From the NCBI GenBank assembly GCA_025060325.1, contig JANXBW010000002.1, forward strand, positions 62,001 through 126,000: a stretch of 64,000 bases of DNA, read 5' to 3'. Below, one piece after another: positions 26,724-35,521 of the stretch (position 1 is its first letter; every line of letters starts with the position of its first letter). A program made the translations under genes and the position numbers. The stretch comes from Thermoguttaceae bacterium (GTDB taxonomy: Bacteria > Planctomycetota > Planctomycetia > Pirellulales > Thermoguttaceae). The notes below the pieces were generated by a model. That model did not search any database, was not told the DNA's origin, and worked only from the letters and a program-made list of their open reading frames with translations.

Positions 26724-27749
26724 ATGACGGCTCGGCAGCAAGTAGCCGTGTTGTTGGTCGCGTCGCTTTGGACGGGTGTCGTCGGTTGGACCTTCGCATC
26801 GGCAGGCCCGTTTGACTGGTTATCGCCAGAATGGTGGCGCCCACAACCAGCGACTGTGTATGCTCCGGTGGTGACGCCCGCCACAACGACGGTTTACTCC
26901 CCGGTAGTAGGCGCCCCGACGGTTCTTCCCGCCGCTACTCCGGTCGTGCCCACGACGACGGTGACTTACGCTCCGGTCGCGCAAACGTGTTATTACGCCC
27001 CGGAGACCCGGTATCGGTGGGTTTACGGACGGATGCCCGTGACCTCTTATCGACCGGTTAATGTCGTGGACCCATGCACGGGCGCTGTTACTACTACCTA
27101 CCAACCGGTGACCCGCTTGACCATCTTGCCGTGGCTCCATCGCGAACCGTACACCACTTACCGGTTGGTGTGTACCCCTACGGTGGCCACCACGGTGAGC
27201 GAGACTTCCTATGTGATGTGTGATCCTTGCGCGCCCGTGAGCGAGGTCGTCACATCGGCCCCAAGTATTCCGAGCGGTTCCTGTCCCCCCGGCTGCGTGC
27301 CGGCACCAAGTACCACAGTGACCCCCGGTCCCACCGAGGCACCGGCCCCCACCACTCCGAATACCGGGTACACTCCGCCCCAGACATTCAAGGGCGGAAC
27401 AAGCTCGACTTCCAGTACTTCCGGAACATCCAGTCCGTACTCGGTCCAGCGGCCGGTGCAAAATGGCGGAGCTAGCAGTTCATCGGCTCCCTCGACCACG
27501 CCACAAAACGGAGCCGGAACATCTTCTTTGCCCCCGGCTGGGAATCAACCCCAACTCTTCCAGCCAAGTAGTAAATCGGCAGAAAGGGGTGGCTTCGGTG
27601 CTCCGACACGGTTGGCCCAGCAAGTCTCTTTTGAAAGGCCGGTAACACCATCCCCTCCTGCGGGTGACCTCAAATGGGGACACCCGGCGGTTTCACCCGC
27701 CCCTACACCTCCCGCAACCGGAGACGGGTGGCGGCCCGCGCGCCCGTAG
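26724..27749 (+). CDS. secreted Tyr/Thr/Pro-rich protein of planctomycete type
   Basis: A 341-residue exported protein: signal peptide (VAVLLVASLWTGVVGWTFAS), then VYAPVV, VYSPVV and YAPVAQTCYYAPETRYRW. It continues with a cysteine-containing core with repeated valine/tyrosine/proline turns (SYRPVNVVDPCTGAVTTTYQ, TTYRLVCTPT) and a long disordered Ser/Thr/Pro/Gly tail. Similar TTYRPV-type proteins recur in Planctomycetota and are guessed to be cell-envelope proteins. GAGGAG lies eleven bases ahead of the ATG. No enzymatic motif. Envelope location is inferred from the signal peptide and composition. Confidence 0.7.
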   Translation: MTARQQVAVLLVASLWTGVVGWTFASAGPFDWLSPEWWRPQPATVYAPVVTPATTTVYSPVVGAPTVLPAATPVVPTTTVTYAPVAQTCYYAPETRYRWVYGRMPVTSYRPVNVVDPCTGAVTTTYQPVTRLTILPWLHREPYTTYRLVCTPTVATTVSETSYVMCDPCAPVSEVVTSAPSIPSGSCPPGCVPAPSTTVTPGPTEAPAPTTPNTGYTPPQTFKGGTSSTSSTSGTSSPYSVQRPVQNGGASSSSAPSTTPQNGAGTSSLPPAGNQPQLFQPSSKSAERGGFGAPTRLAQQVSFERPVTPSPPAGDLKWGHPAVSPAPTPPATGDGWRPARP

Positions 27750-27920
27750 GGCACACCTACAGTTTCCGCTCAATCGGTCCATAGCAATGTGGCTTTGCGG
27801 GAATACCTCGAGATAAACGTCGGACCCCGGCTTGGTATGCACTGAGTAGAAGTCCTTGGGCGGCCGATTGATCGGCAAACTCAAAAGGCCGTACGGGAAT
27901 CCGAAAAACCGGGTCCGAAG

Positions 27921-28709
27921 TTACCGCTGCACAGTGGCTTTTCCGCGGAATCGTTTCGCCAGATCAGCCAAGCGCCACCCGAGGCGTCGGGCACTGTCAA
28001 GTTCGGCGGAAGAAATGCCCGGGTCGATCGGCCCTGTCATCGCGCCAGCTCCCGGCTCGCCCCAAATATCTTCGCCGGTCTCGTCCTCAAAGAGGGGGCC
28101 CGCCACGATCATGCGATTGGCAAGCATGAAAAGCAGAAGCGACACCATCGTGTGCTCTTTGCCACCCATTTGGCCCCCACCCGTGGCAAAAGCACCGCCA
28201 ATTTTGTCAGTAAAGTCCACACGCCATTTCCAGTTCCACAGATCCATTTGGTCTTTCATCACCCCGGGAATGTTTGCGAAATAAGTGGGGCAACCCAAAG
28301 CGATCGCATCGGCCGCCGCAAGTTCCTCTTTTGTCACTTCCGTTACCGGACGAACAAGAACCGCCACCCCACCGGCTTGTCGGGCTCCTTCCGCCACCGC
28401 TTCGGCCATCTTCTCCGTGTTGCCTGACCGGGAGTAGTAAACCACGAGGACAAGTGGCTTTGAAGCTTGAGAAGCTAAAGCATCTGGCGCCACCGCGGTC
28501 GGCGGCTGCGATTGCTGAGCTTGGCACGGCTCGAACAGCAACGGGAGGGCCAGAGCAAGAGCGGCGAGTACCCTTCCTGTAACTACCCATCGCACCTGTT
28601 TCAAAGGTCGGCCGCTGGGAAAAAGGGCGATCTTTCCGCCCTGCCAAGTGCCGTTTGGGCTAGTCCTTGCTTCTCGCTTCCAAGTGAAAGGGCAGTTTTC
28701 TGCTAACAT
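27921..28709 (-). CDS. exported flavodoxin / NAD(P)H-quinone-oxidoreductase-like flavoprotein
   Basis: A 262-residue protein with the flavodoxin fold. The FMN phosphate loop YYSRSGNTEKMAEAVAEGA lies near residue 90, ALGCPTYFANIPGVMKDQMD is the second flavin loop, and GGAFATGGGQMGGKEHTMVS the third, as in WrbA-like enzymes. Unusually, a hydrophobic segment (VLAALALALPLLFEPCQAQ) and a Pro/Ala linker precede the domain, indicating export or membrane anchoring. The start at 28709 is fixed by GGAGGA six bases ahead; the frame extends to 28811. It is divergent from nrfH-nrfA, so a role in periplasmic electron transfer is possible but unproven. Confidence 0.8.
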   Translation of the reverse strand: MLAENCPFTWKREARTSPNGTWQGGKIALFPSGRPLKQVRWVVTGRVLAALALALPLLFEPCQAQQSQPPTAVAPDALASQASKPLVLVVYYSRSGNTEKMAEAVAEGARQAGGVAVLVRPVTEVTKEELAAADAIALGCPTYFANIPGVMKDQMDLWNWKWRVDFTDKIGGAFATGGGQMGGKEHTMVSLLLFMLANRMIVAGPLFEDETGEDIWGEPGAGAMTGPIDPGISSAELDSARRLGWRLADLAKRFRGKATVQR

Positions 28710-29287
28710 GCTGCTTCCTCCTTCGGAGGTAAGATACAAAGCTGCTGTGTTAAGCTCTACTTCTCCGCTAAGCCAAAAGACCTCAAGGAGACCGCCCGTG
28801 TCAACTGTCACCTACCCGACGGTCGGGCCGTGGGGCAGAATCACCATCTGCGATCGCGACTACCAAAGCTCATGCGGACTTTGGTCAGTCTAAGGCAGCC
28901 GCAGCTACATAGGGGTAGCGCATTCCACTACACCCCTATGGGCACCTCAAGGCACCCGGCCTTCGGCACGCTCATGTAGGTCCTGGGGTAAAGAACCGCT
29001 GCATTTTCGCTCATCTTCCAGCAGTGTTCGATCTTGTTGCCACCCAGAGGGCACATCTAGTGTGCCTTTGTGTTTCCAGATCCACCACCGGCCACACAGC
29101 GTAAGTGGCGGAAATCCTTTTCCCGGCGAGCTTGATCAAGTACAATTTCGCCGGGTCCGTTGAACAAAATCGGGAATTCTCCGAACCGTCTGATGGTTGC
29201 GCTCCTCAGAAGGTTCGCCGCAGGTAGTTTGCTAGTCGCCAAAATTGGCCCCAGGTAACTCGAACTTTTGGTCACAGGACCGAACCT
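28710..29287. other. divergent intergenic region between flavodoxin and nrfH
   Basis: No gene. Probable shared regulatory region for the flavodoxin and nrfHA transcripts; its one clear structure is the nested dyad at 29122-29155. No TTGAT-N4-ATCAA FNR site found. Confidence 0.45.
29122..29155. repeat. nested inverted repeat upstream of nrfH
   Basis: Arms CCCGGCGA (29122-29129) and TCGCCGGG (29148-29155) are perfect inverted repeats. The 18-nt centre holds a second perfect palindrome, CTTGATCAAG (29131-29140). It lies 133 bp before the nrfH start. It could be a regulator site or an RNA hairpin; the TTGATCAA core recalls FNR half-sites but lacks the four-base spacer. Confidence 0.4.
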
Positions 29288-29866
29288 GTGGATAGATTGA
29301 TCCCCACCGAGCCGCATCAACCTTCACCTGGCCCTAACCGGGCGGCGGCGGAGCCACTCTTTCCGGGAAACACAGCCGGCTTGGGTTTGCTGGGCAGTAT
29401 CGTTGGAGCCGGAGCGGGGATTGTCGCCGGGCTGGCTGCTTGGGTAGCTATCATTTCGCAGGCTCATTCATACTTAAGCGATGCTCCCCAGACGTGTGTC
29501 AATTGTCACGTCATGCGATCTGCATATGCTAGCTGGTCCCATAGCAGCCACCGGGAGGCAGCCACCTGTAACGACTGTCATGTGCCGCACGAGTCTTTCC
29601 TCAGCCACTGGCTCTTTAAAGCCCAAGATGGTCTCCGCCATGCCGCGGTTTTTACCCTTCGCTGGGAGCCCCAAGTCTTGATTCTTTCGGAACGTGCCAA
29701 GCGGGTGGTAGAGGACAATTGTCGCCGTTGTCACGAGGAGGTCATCCACGAGGTTTCGCTTGCGGCCTTCGACCCCGCAGGGCCAAGATGCTGGGATTGT
29801 CATCCCTCACCCCATGCTCAGCCGCATTCTCAAAGTAGTTATGGACTATGGATTGAAGGTCCTTAG
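29288..29866 (+). CDS. nrfH: cytochrome c nitrite reductase small subunit
   Basis: Membrane-anchored tetrahaem quinol dehydrogenase of the NapC/NirT family, which feeds electrons to NrfA. 192 residues: about 35 residues of polar N-terminus, one membrane helix (LLGSIVGAGAGIVAGLAAWV), then four haem motifs CVNCH, CNDCH, CRRCH and CWDCH. The first is CVNCHVM; the methionine after the histidine is the NrfH-type ligand for haem 1. The Lys and Asp of LFKAQDGLRHA match conserved residues near the quinone site. GTG start. nrfA follows on the same strand after 328 bp, longer than usual. Confidence 0.93.
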   Translation: MDRLIPTEPHQPSPGPNRAAAEPLFPGNTAGLGLLGSIVGAGAGIVAGLAAWVAIISQAHSYLSDAPQTCVNCHVMRSAYASWSHSSHREAATCNDCHVPHESFLSHWLFKAQDGLRHAAVFTLRWEPQVLILSERAKRVVEDNCRRCHEEVIHEVSLAAFDPAGPRCWDCHPSPHAQPHSQSSYGLWIEGP

Positions 29867-30194
29867 CGTTAGCTGGCGTCAACGATTGCTTGCAGGTGTT
29901 CAGAAAAGTACCTCAAGAAAGCTAATCCGGGGAATTTCCATCGCGGCCACAAGGCCAATGGGAGCAACACCTAAGGCGGGTCCAAGGGCACGTGTACGAA
30001 AAGACAAGTATTGACCCACTTTCGGTCCGGCCAAATTCGGGCGCGGTTTTTTTCATGCTGCCTCGACCAAAGCCAGTGCAATCTCGATTCTGGGCATAAA
30101 TGCAAGGGGCCAGGATCTGGGGGAATTCTGCTCGTTAGTGGATGAAACCGAAGATCGAACACTTTGCTATTAGCTGGTCGGGAGGAGAGCATCA
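29867..30194. other. nrfH-nrfA spacer
   Basis: A 328-bp gap inside the nrfHA pair without a recognisable gene or terminator. It ends in GGAGGAGAGCATCA directly before the nrfA ATG, a strong ribosome-binding site. Confidence 0.45.
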
Positions 30195-31604
30195 ATGAGC
30201 GAGACTTCCCGCGGAAAAAGCCGGGGCTGGCTCACCTGGCTTGGCTTGGGCCTTTTCGTTTTATGCTTCGTCGTGGCAGTGGGGCTGGGACTTCTCGGGA
30301 CGTCAATTACGCTTCGCAGGGCCGAGAGTGTAACCCGGCAAGTTATCCGCCCAATTGCCCCAGGGGAGTCAGACAGTGCCCAGTGGGGGATCAACTATCC
30401 CCGCCAATACGACCGCTTCCGCCGGATGGTGGAGAGCGATTCCAAAACCAAATTCGGAGGGAGTTATCCCCGCGACTATTTGGAAGAGACCCCACAGCTT
30501 GTCATCCTTTTTGCCGGCAGCGGGTTCGCCAAGGACTACCTCCAAGCCCGGGGCCACGTGTGGTCCCGCGAGGATGTGCTCCATACGCAGCGATTGACGC
30601 CTACCTCGCCCGGTGCCTGTTGGGCGTGCAAAAGTGCCGATTTTCCAAGATTGCTGATGAATATTTCGCCGGCAGAGCTTTATGCCAAACCCTTTGCAGA
30701 GCTAAAAGCCGAGATGAAGCACCCCATTGGTTGTTTGGACTGCCATGATCCCTCCACAATGAAGTTGACAATTAGCCGGCCCGCCCTTAGGGAAGCCCTT
30801 CAGGCCATGGGGCGCGATTTGTCAACTATTTCCCATCAGGAAATGCGTAGCCTCGTGTGCGCTCAATGCCATGTGGAATACTATTTCCAAGGGGCGGGAA
30901 AATACGTGGTGTTCCCTTGGGAGCAAGGTACTTCCGTCGAAGCGATGGAACAGTACTACGACAAACGGCAGTTTGCCGACTGGACCCACGCCATAAGCAA
31001 AACACCGTTGGTGAAGCTGCAGCACCCGGATTACGAGCTGTATCTAACCGGGGTCCATGCCTATCGGGATGTCGCATGTGCGGATTGTCACATGCCGTAC
31101 CGCACCGAAGGAGGCGTGAAGTTTACGGATCACCATCTTCGGAGTGCACTTCTAAACATTTCTGGTTCCTGTCAGGTGTGCCACCGGTGGAGCGAGGCAG
31201 AGATCCTGGCCCGCGTGGAGTCAATCCAGGGCAAGGTCCGAGCTGTGCGGGACCGCGTGGAGGAAGAACTTTCTCAACTTCATTTCGAGGTGGCTGCGGC
31301 CAGTCAAGTCGGGCTATCTGAGGAGGAGTTGGCGCCCGTGCGCTTGTCTATCCGCCGCGCCCACTTCCGCTGGGACTTCGTGGCAGCAGCTAATGGCATG
31401 GGATTCCACTCACCCGCCGAGTCTCTGCGGATTCTTGCGGATTCTCTCTATTTTGCTAGCCAGGGTCGCCGTGAAATTACCCGGCTGCTCACTTCCCGGG
31501 GTGTTTCACTTCCCATCCAAGTCCCCGAAGTGGTTGAGAAATCAGCCGCGCAAGCCGTGGAGAAGGCTTTCGTGGCCGGATCACCTCCGAAGCTGGTTCC
31601 CTAA
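30195..31604 (+). CDS. nrfA: ammonia-forming cytochrome c nitrite reductase catalytic subunit
   Basis: Periplasmic pentahaem enzyme reducing nitrite to ammonia with six electrons. 469 residues with a membrane helix at the N-terminus (LGLGLFVLCFVVAVGLGLLG) that may remain as an anchor. Haem motifs: CWACK (active-site haem with lysine ligand), CLDCH, CAQCH, CADCH and CQVCH. CAQCHVEYYF contains the active-site Tyr, and KLQHPDYELYLTGVH carries the calcium-site and catalytic His residues seen in E. coli NrfA. No frameshift or missing haem. With nrfH it forms a complete module for nitrite ammonification. Confidence 0.95.
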   Translation: MSETSRGKSRGWLTWLGLGLFVLCFVVAVGLGLLGTSITLRRAESVTRQVIRPIAPGESDSAQWGINYPRQYDRFRRMVESDSKTKFGGSYPRDYLEETPQLVILFAGSGFAKDYLQARGHVWSREDVLHTQRLTPTSPGACWACKSADFPRLLMNISPAELYAKPFAELKAEMKHPIGCLDCHDPSTMKLTISRPALREALQAMGRDLSTISHQEMRSLVCAQCHVEYYFQGAGKYVVFPWEQGTSVEAMEQYYDKRQFADWTHAISKTPLVKLQHPDYELYLTGVHAYRDVACADCHMPYRTEGGVKFTDHHLRSALLNISGSCQVCHRWSEAEILARVESIQGKVRAVRDRVEEELSQLHFEVAAASQVGLSEEELAPVRLSIRRAHFRWDFVAAANGMGFHSPAESLRILADSLYFASQGRREITRLLTSRGVSLPIQVPEVVEKSAAQAVEKAFVAGSPPKLVP

Positions 31605-31796
31605 AAAGCTTGCCCTTTCCGTGCCATGGCGTTCCCCGGGCGCGTTTTGGAGTCCAGGCTTCTCTTAAGCGCCTGCGCCAAGTCCGATCCTGCTAGGGCC
31701 CGGGGACGACCGGACGATACACCAACCCCGCTCATAATGGTCGCTACGTGTGGACTCCATCAAGCGCAGGCGAATGATCTTCCCCGCAGCCAAGGA

Positions 31797-32705
31797 TCAA
31801 TTTCTTTGCTGGCGATGCGGAAAACGTAGCCGAGCACCCCGTCCGCTGGATGGAGTTTGGGAGCTTGCGTCGGTTAGCTCGTCGGGTCCCGTCCCCGCCA
31901 CACCGCTAGCACTCGTACCCGAAAAGGCAGCGGACTCCTCGTCGGGGCGATGATTCCCGGTTGCGAGGGGGTGGGTTGATTCCGTCCCAGTTGGTGGTAG
32001 GCCGGCGGATCCGGCCCTGGTTCCAACGGCCCGACTGGGGTTGGTCGACAGGGACTGCGAAGCCGATCGCGGAATCCTTTCAAGAGGTTGGTTAATTCCA
32101 GGCAGCCAGGGATTGACTTGGCGGAGTTTCAATCCGAACCATTCCATCTCGGGTGGCCCCCCTAGCTGGGGAATCGGCGGGGGTGTGCTCATTGGACGGT
32201 TAGACCCTTCGGTGTCTAAGCACCTATGCTCATCGGCCGGGTCGAGCGCCGGGGTCGAATAGCGGAATGAAGTATTTTGCTGCCTAGACTCCCCGACGGC
32301 TTCAGCCACCCTTGCCCCTTCCCGATCATTCCGGGAAGTGAGCTCTTGACTCTCTTGGCTTTGATGGGGCTGGCCTTGATTCGGCGCACCTACCAATGGG
32401 CGCTCTGTGGCGGCGAGGGCCACATCCGCAAAGGGAGCTGCACCCGGTGCCAGCTCAATTGGGCCTTTCAACTGGTCAGCGGCTAAGATCCGCGAAAGCT
32501 GGTGGGCATTTCCAGCCTGTAAAGCCGTGCCGGGGGAAAGAGGGCTCGGATCCGCGGACGGAAGAGACACCCCGAATGGTTCCGAGAAGCGCGAGACGCA
32601 CCACACCATGAGCCCGCCACTGAGGGCTAGAACCGCAAGGAATGTGAGTAGGCCCCTCTCGTTGACCATCTTGGGAAGCAAGAATCCGTTTGCCCTCCTC
32701 GCCAT
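31797..32705 (-). CDS. membrane-anchored disordered protein, unknown
   Basis: A 302-residue protein with one N-terminal membrane helix (LLTFLAVLALSGGLMVWCVS) followed by a Pro/Ser/Gln/Gly-rich region with no cysteine pattern or domain. The only ordered-looking stretch is PPEMEWFGLKLRQVNPWLPG near residue 185. An internal ATG at codon 13, directly before the helix, is an equally good start. No competing frame of this length exists here. It lies between nrfA and the TPR gene and has no clear operon partner. Function unknown. Confidence 0.5.
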   Translation of the reverse strand: MARRANGFLLPKMVNERGLLTFLAVLALSGGLMVWCVSRFSEPFGVSLPSADPSPLSPGTALQAGNAHQLSRILAADQLKGPIELAPGAAPFADVALAATERPLVGAPNQGQPHQSQESQELTSRNDREGARVAEAVGESRQQNTSFRYSTPALDPADEHRCLDTEGSNRPMSTPPPIPQLGGPPEMEWFGLKLRQVNPWLPGINQPLERIPRSASQSLSTNPSRAVGTRAGSAGLPPTGTESTHPLATGNHRPDEESAAFSGTSASGVAGTGPDELTDASSQTPSSGRGARLRFPHRQQRN

Positions 32706-33241
32706 TTTTCCCGGTGTGCCTTCGGAAAACTTTGTTAGGCCTCTAAAGCAGGACTAGTCTGCCCGGGAGTAAAAGGTGGGCACGGACGAATTTGTTTCGA
32801 TGAACTCAACCCATCCACCCTTCAGGGTACATGTGATTACAGCCGGCAGACCTGCGCGCCCCTCCTTGGTACCCGGTCCCGCCGGAAACTCTTGCGGCCA
32901 AGGATTACTTCGGCTAGCCGGCAGGAGATCCCGAGCAACACTCTCACCACACGGAAAACTCTGGGGCACCGGCGAAAGCAGCTCTAGCACGTTGCGGGGG
33001 CATAGCCGCAAGCTCGATTAATGCACATACTCCACTTGTGTTATCGCCATAGTTGTGTTCAGGAACCGCACCAGTGTGTGCCTCTTCCGGCTTGCCCCTA
33101 TCCGGCTTGTAGGTGCGCATCACTATGATTTAGAGGGGCCATCAGTGGCTCGAAGTGACGAAGTTGGCTCGAACTACAAATAAGGTCGTTTGCCGGCCGC
33201 AGACCCAAGGCCGAGGTCGGCATTGCTCGAGGCTGCCCCGA
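32706..33241. other. divergent spacer, nothing recognised
   Basis: About 535 bp between divergently oriented genes; short frames on both strands look like shadows. Presumably holds both promoters. Confidence 0.4.
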
Positions 33242-34144
33242 ATGTCCTATCCGGTGGAGCAACCTTTAGGTTTCGAAACCGCAAGCTGTCTCCTAGAACA
33301 GGCGGAGCACGCACTCGAGGCGGGGGACTATCGACACGCTTTGGAATTGACTGATCAAATCCTTCCGCTTGCTCATCAAATACCTGAGGTCTGGCGCGTT
33401 CGGGCTAAAGCTTTGGCTTTTCTTCATCGACCAGTGGATGCTGTCGAAGCAGCGCGGCGATTCGCCAGCACTCAGCCCGGAGATGTGTCAGCTCAGTGGG
33501 AACTTGCTCAGTATGCGTGGCGGGCGGGCAGGCTCGGGTTGGCTCAGCAGGCCATGGAAAAAGCCATCTTTCTCTCTGGGCAGGATCCGCAGCTTTTCGC
33601 GGAATACGCCTGGTTCTTAGCCTTTGAGCGCGGACCACGTATCGCCGAGGAGATAGCCCAGCAAGCAGTTCAGCTAGCTCCTAATTCGTCCACGGCCTGG
33701 GCTGCGTTGGGACTTTCTCAACTGCGGAGACATCGATTAAAAGAAGCGGAGGCCTCGCTAGGACGGGCTTTGCGCCTTGATCCGAATGACCCTTGCGCTC
33801 AGTGCGCTATGCTCTTTTTGCTCCGGGAAGAGCGCCAGAATGAAAAGGCCTTGGCCCTTTCCAAGATTTTGGAGGACACACCGGGCACTGAACCAATCAT
33901 CAACTCGATTCGCCGCGAGGCAACTCGGCGGATGATTGCCACCAAGCTCGTGGAGCGCGGCGTCGAACTGGGCAGCGCCCGGCATGCTGTCAACTGGCGC
34001 CGAACGGTGATTTGGGGGCTTGGGGCCTTCGTAGCTGGCTGGATGACTTTCATCTTTCAGGCCAAGGATCCCCTGACAATAGGCCTGTGTGTCGGGCTGC
34101 CGCTTCTGTTTACGTTAATTCTCGATCGCATCCTAGGCGATTAA
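33242..34144 (+). CDS. TPR-repeat protein with C-terminal membrane helices
   Basis: A 300-residue protein made of tetratricopeptide repeats: ASCLLEQAEHALEAGDYRHA, IPEVWRVRAKALAFLHRPVD, VSAQWELAQYAWRAGRLGLA and SSTAWAALGLSQLRRHRLKE, with PNDPCAQCAMLFLLREERQN as the last unit. Two hydrophobic segments follow near the end (IWGLGAFVAGWMTFIFQA and IGLCVGLPLLFTLILDRI), placing the repeats on the cytoplasmic face. The frame opens at 33155, but the ATG at 33242 has GAGG upstream and marks the start of repeat-like sequence. TPR proteins are usually protein-binding scaffolds; the partner is unknown. Confidence 0.75.
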   Translation: MSYPVEQPLGFETASCLLEQAEHALEAGDYRHALELTDQILPLAHQIPEVWRVRAKALAFLHRPVDAVEAARRFASTQPGDVSAQWELAQYAWRAGRLGLAQQAMEKAIFLSGQDPQLFAEYAWFLAFERGPRIAEEIAQQAVQLAPNSSTAWAALGLSQLRRHRLKEAEASLGRALRLDPNDPCAQCAMLFLLREERQNEKALALSKILEDTPGTEPIINSIRREATRRMIATKLVERGVELGSARHAVNWRRTVIWGLGAFVAGWMTFIFQAKDPLTIGLCVGLPLLFTLILDRILGD

Positions 34145-34409
34145 AAACAGCCTCCCCAGGCGAATGCTGATCTCCAGAGGACGAACCTAAGCCAACGTCC
34201 GCCGGGGCCTATCCGTTCCACTGCCCACATAGACTTTTGTGCCCGATTTTGGCAACCACATACGGCTGCAATCTGCCCCAATTTCAGCCCCCGAATTACC
34301 GCATAGCAACGCCCACTGCTGACGACTACTTGGATTTTTCAAGCAAAGACAGATCGATCGTACAGCTAGAATCGGCGGCATGTCGCAAGCGACAGGCGTA
34401 CTAGCCAGG

Positions 34410-35447
34410 CTATCTCCTCCCACTCTCCATTGAGGCAGCAAGACAACAACGTGGAGGACAAATTTCCGGCCATGGCCCTTCTGGTCCTAGAGCACGCCTT
34501 GGTCGCGAGGGATCCATGTACTCAAGTACAAGCTCGCGGATCATCCCCACGAAGGCTCGATGGCATCCAACTGTGCCCGCACGCACGAGATTAATCCCGA
34601 GCTCTTCGGCGCGCTGCCGGGCTGCAATATCTAGGTCATAGACTGTCTCCATGTTTTCCACGACAAATCCGATAGGCACAACCACCGCTGTCCCACGAAA
34701 CCCTTCCCCCGCTAGCTCAGATAGCCAATCCTTCACATCTGGCTCTAGCCAGGGATCCCCTGGATCGCCGCTTCGGCTCTGATACACAAGTGTGTAATTG
34801 TCAACATTTCCCGCTTTAGCAACCCACTCAGAACTTGCGGCAAATTGCCGTACATAAGGAGATACTTCCGCCTGCCATCGGGGAAGACTGTGAGCGGAAA
34901 ACGCGACGCGGACCCCTTCTGCCCCATTTTCTCGTGCTTCTCTGAGGGCTTCCCGAAGTCGGTCGGCGACAGCCTCCACAAAAAGTGGATGATTGTAGAA
35001 AAGCCGCAACTTCGCAACCGTCGGAGCTTTCTGACCGAATTTTATCTTTGCCTTGTTGATGGCTTCAACATACGCGCGACAGCCGGCGTATGAACCAAAA
35101 GGTGTGAGGACGATCGCAGCGGCATGCTCGATCCCCTCCTCGACCATCTGTGCCAAAACCTCCTCGATGGAAGGGAACCAATATTTATTAGCCCAATAAA
35201 TGGCTAGCGATGGCCCCTCCCGGGCCAAGGTCTCGGCAAGTGCCACCAAAAGCGCGCGAACCTCGGCATTATGGGGGCTTCTTCCCCCCAGTGCTTCGTA
35301 GCGAGCCGCCGCCGCGACAAGTCTCTCATGAGATATTTTCTTGCCTTCCGCGAGCCGCTCTAAAAACGGCCAAACGTCAGCAGGCGATTCGGGACCTCCC
35401 ACCGAGAGAACTAAAAGGGCTTGGCAAGCTTGCCCTCCTGCTGTCAT
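34410..35447 (-). CDS. hemH: ferrochelatase (haem or coproporphyrin type)
   Basis: Inserts ferrous iron into a porphyrin in haem synthesis. 345 residues: N-terminal LLVLSVGGPESPADVWPFLE, catalytic His in RVAFSAHSLPRW near residue 185, and the acidic metal-pathway motif VVENMETVYDLDIAARQRAE near residue 265. The sequence style resembles the actinobacterial and planctomycete group, many of which are coproporphyrin ferrochelatases. C-terminal cysteines in ICPPRCCLA could hold a [2Fe-2S] cluster with a further Cys, as some bacterial ferrochelatases do; this is inference. It is convergent with the TPR gene and follows the permease gene on the minus strand. Confidence 0.92.
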   Translation of the reverse strand: MTAGGQACQALLVLSVGGPESPADVWPFLERLAEGKKISHERLVAAAARYEALGGRSPHNAEVRALLVALAETLAREGPSLAIYWANKYWFPSIEEVLAQMVEEGIEHAAAIVLTPFGSYAGCRAYVEAINKAKIKFGQKAPTVAKLRLFYNHPLFVEAVADRLREALREARENGAEGVRVAFSAHSLPRWQAEVSPYVRQFAASSEWVAKAGNVDNYTLVYQSRSGDPGDPWLEPDVKDWLSELAGEGFRGTAVVVPIGFVVENMETVYDLDIAARQRAEELGINLVRAGTVGCHRAFVGMIRELVLEYMDPSRPRRALGPEGPWPEICPPRCCLAASMESGRR

Positions 35448-35521
35448 CTGACTCTCTCATCGGGTGAATAGGAACGGGTTGCCAACTTCCCAGTTCGGCT
35501 GGACGGGTCGGTTTGTTGACT

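Noticed and set aside
26820-27461. Minus-strand frame of 213 codons rich in Gly, Arg, Cys and His
   Set aside because: It is the complement of the repetitive secreted-protein gene, and its composition is a by-product of those codons.
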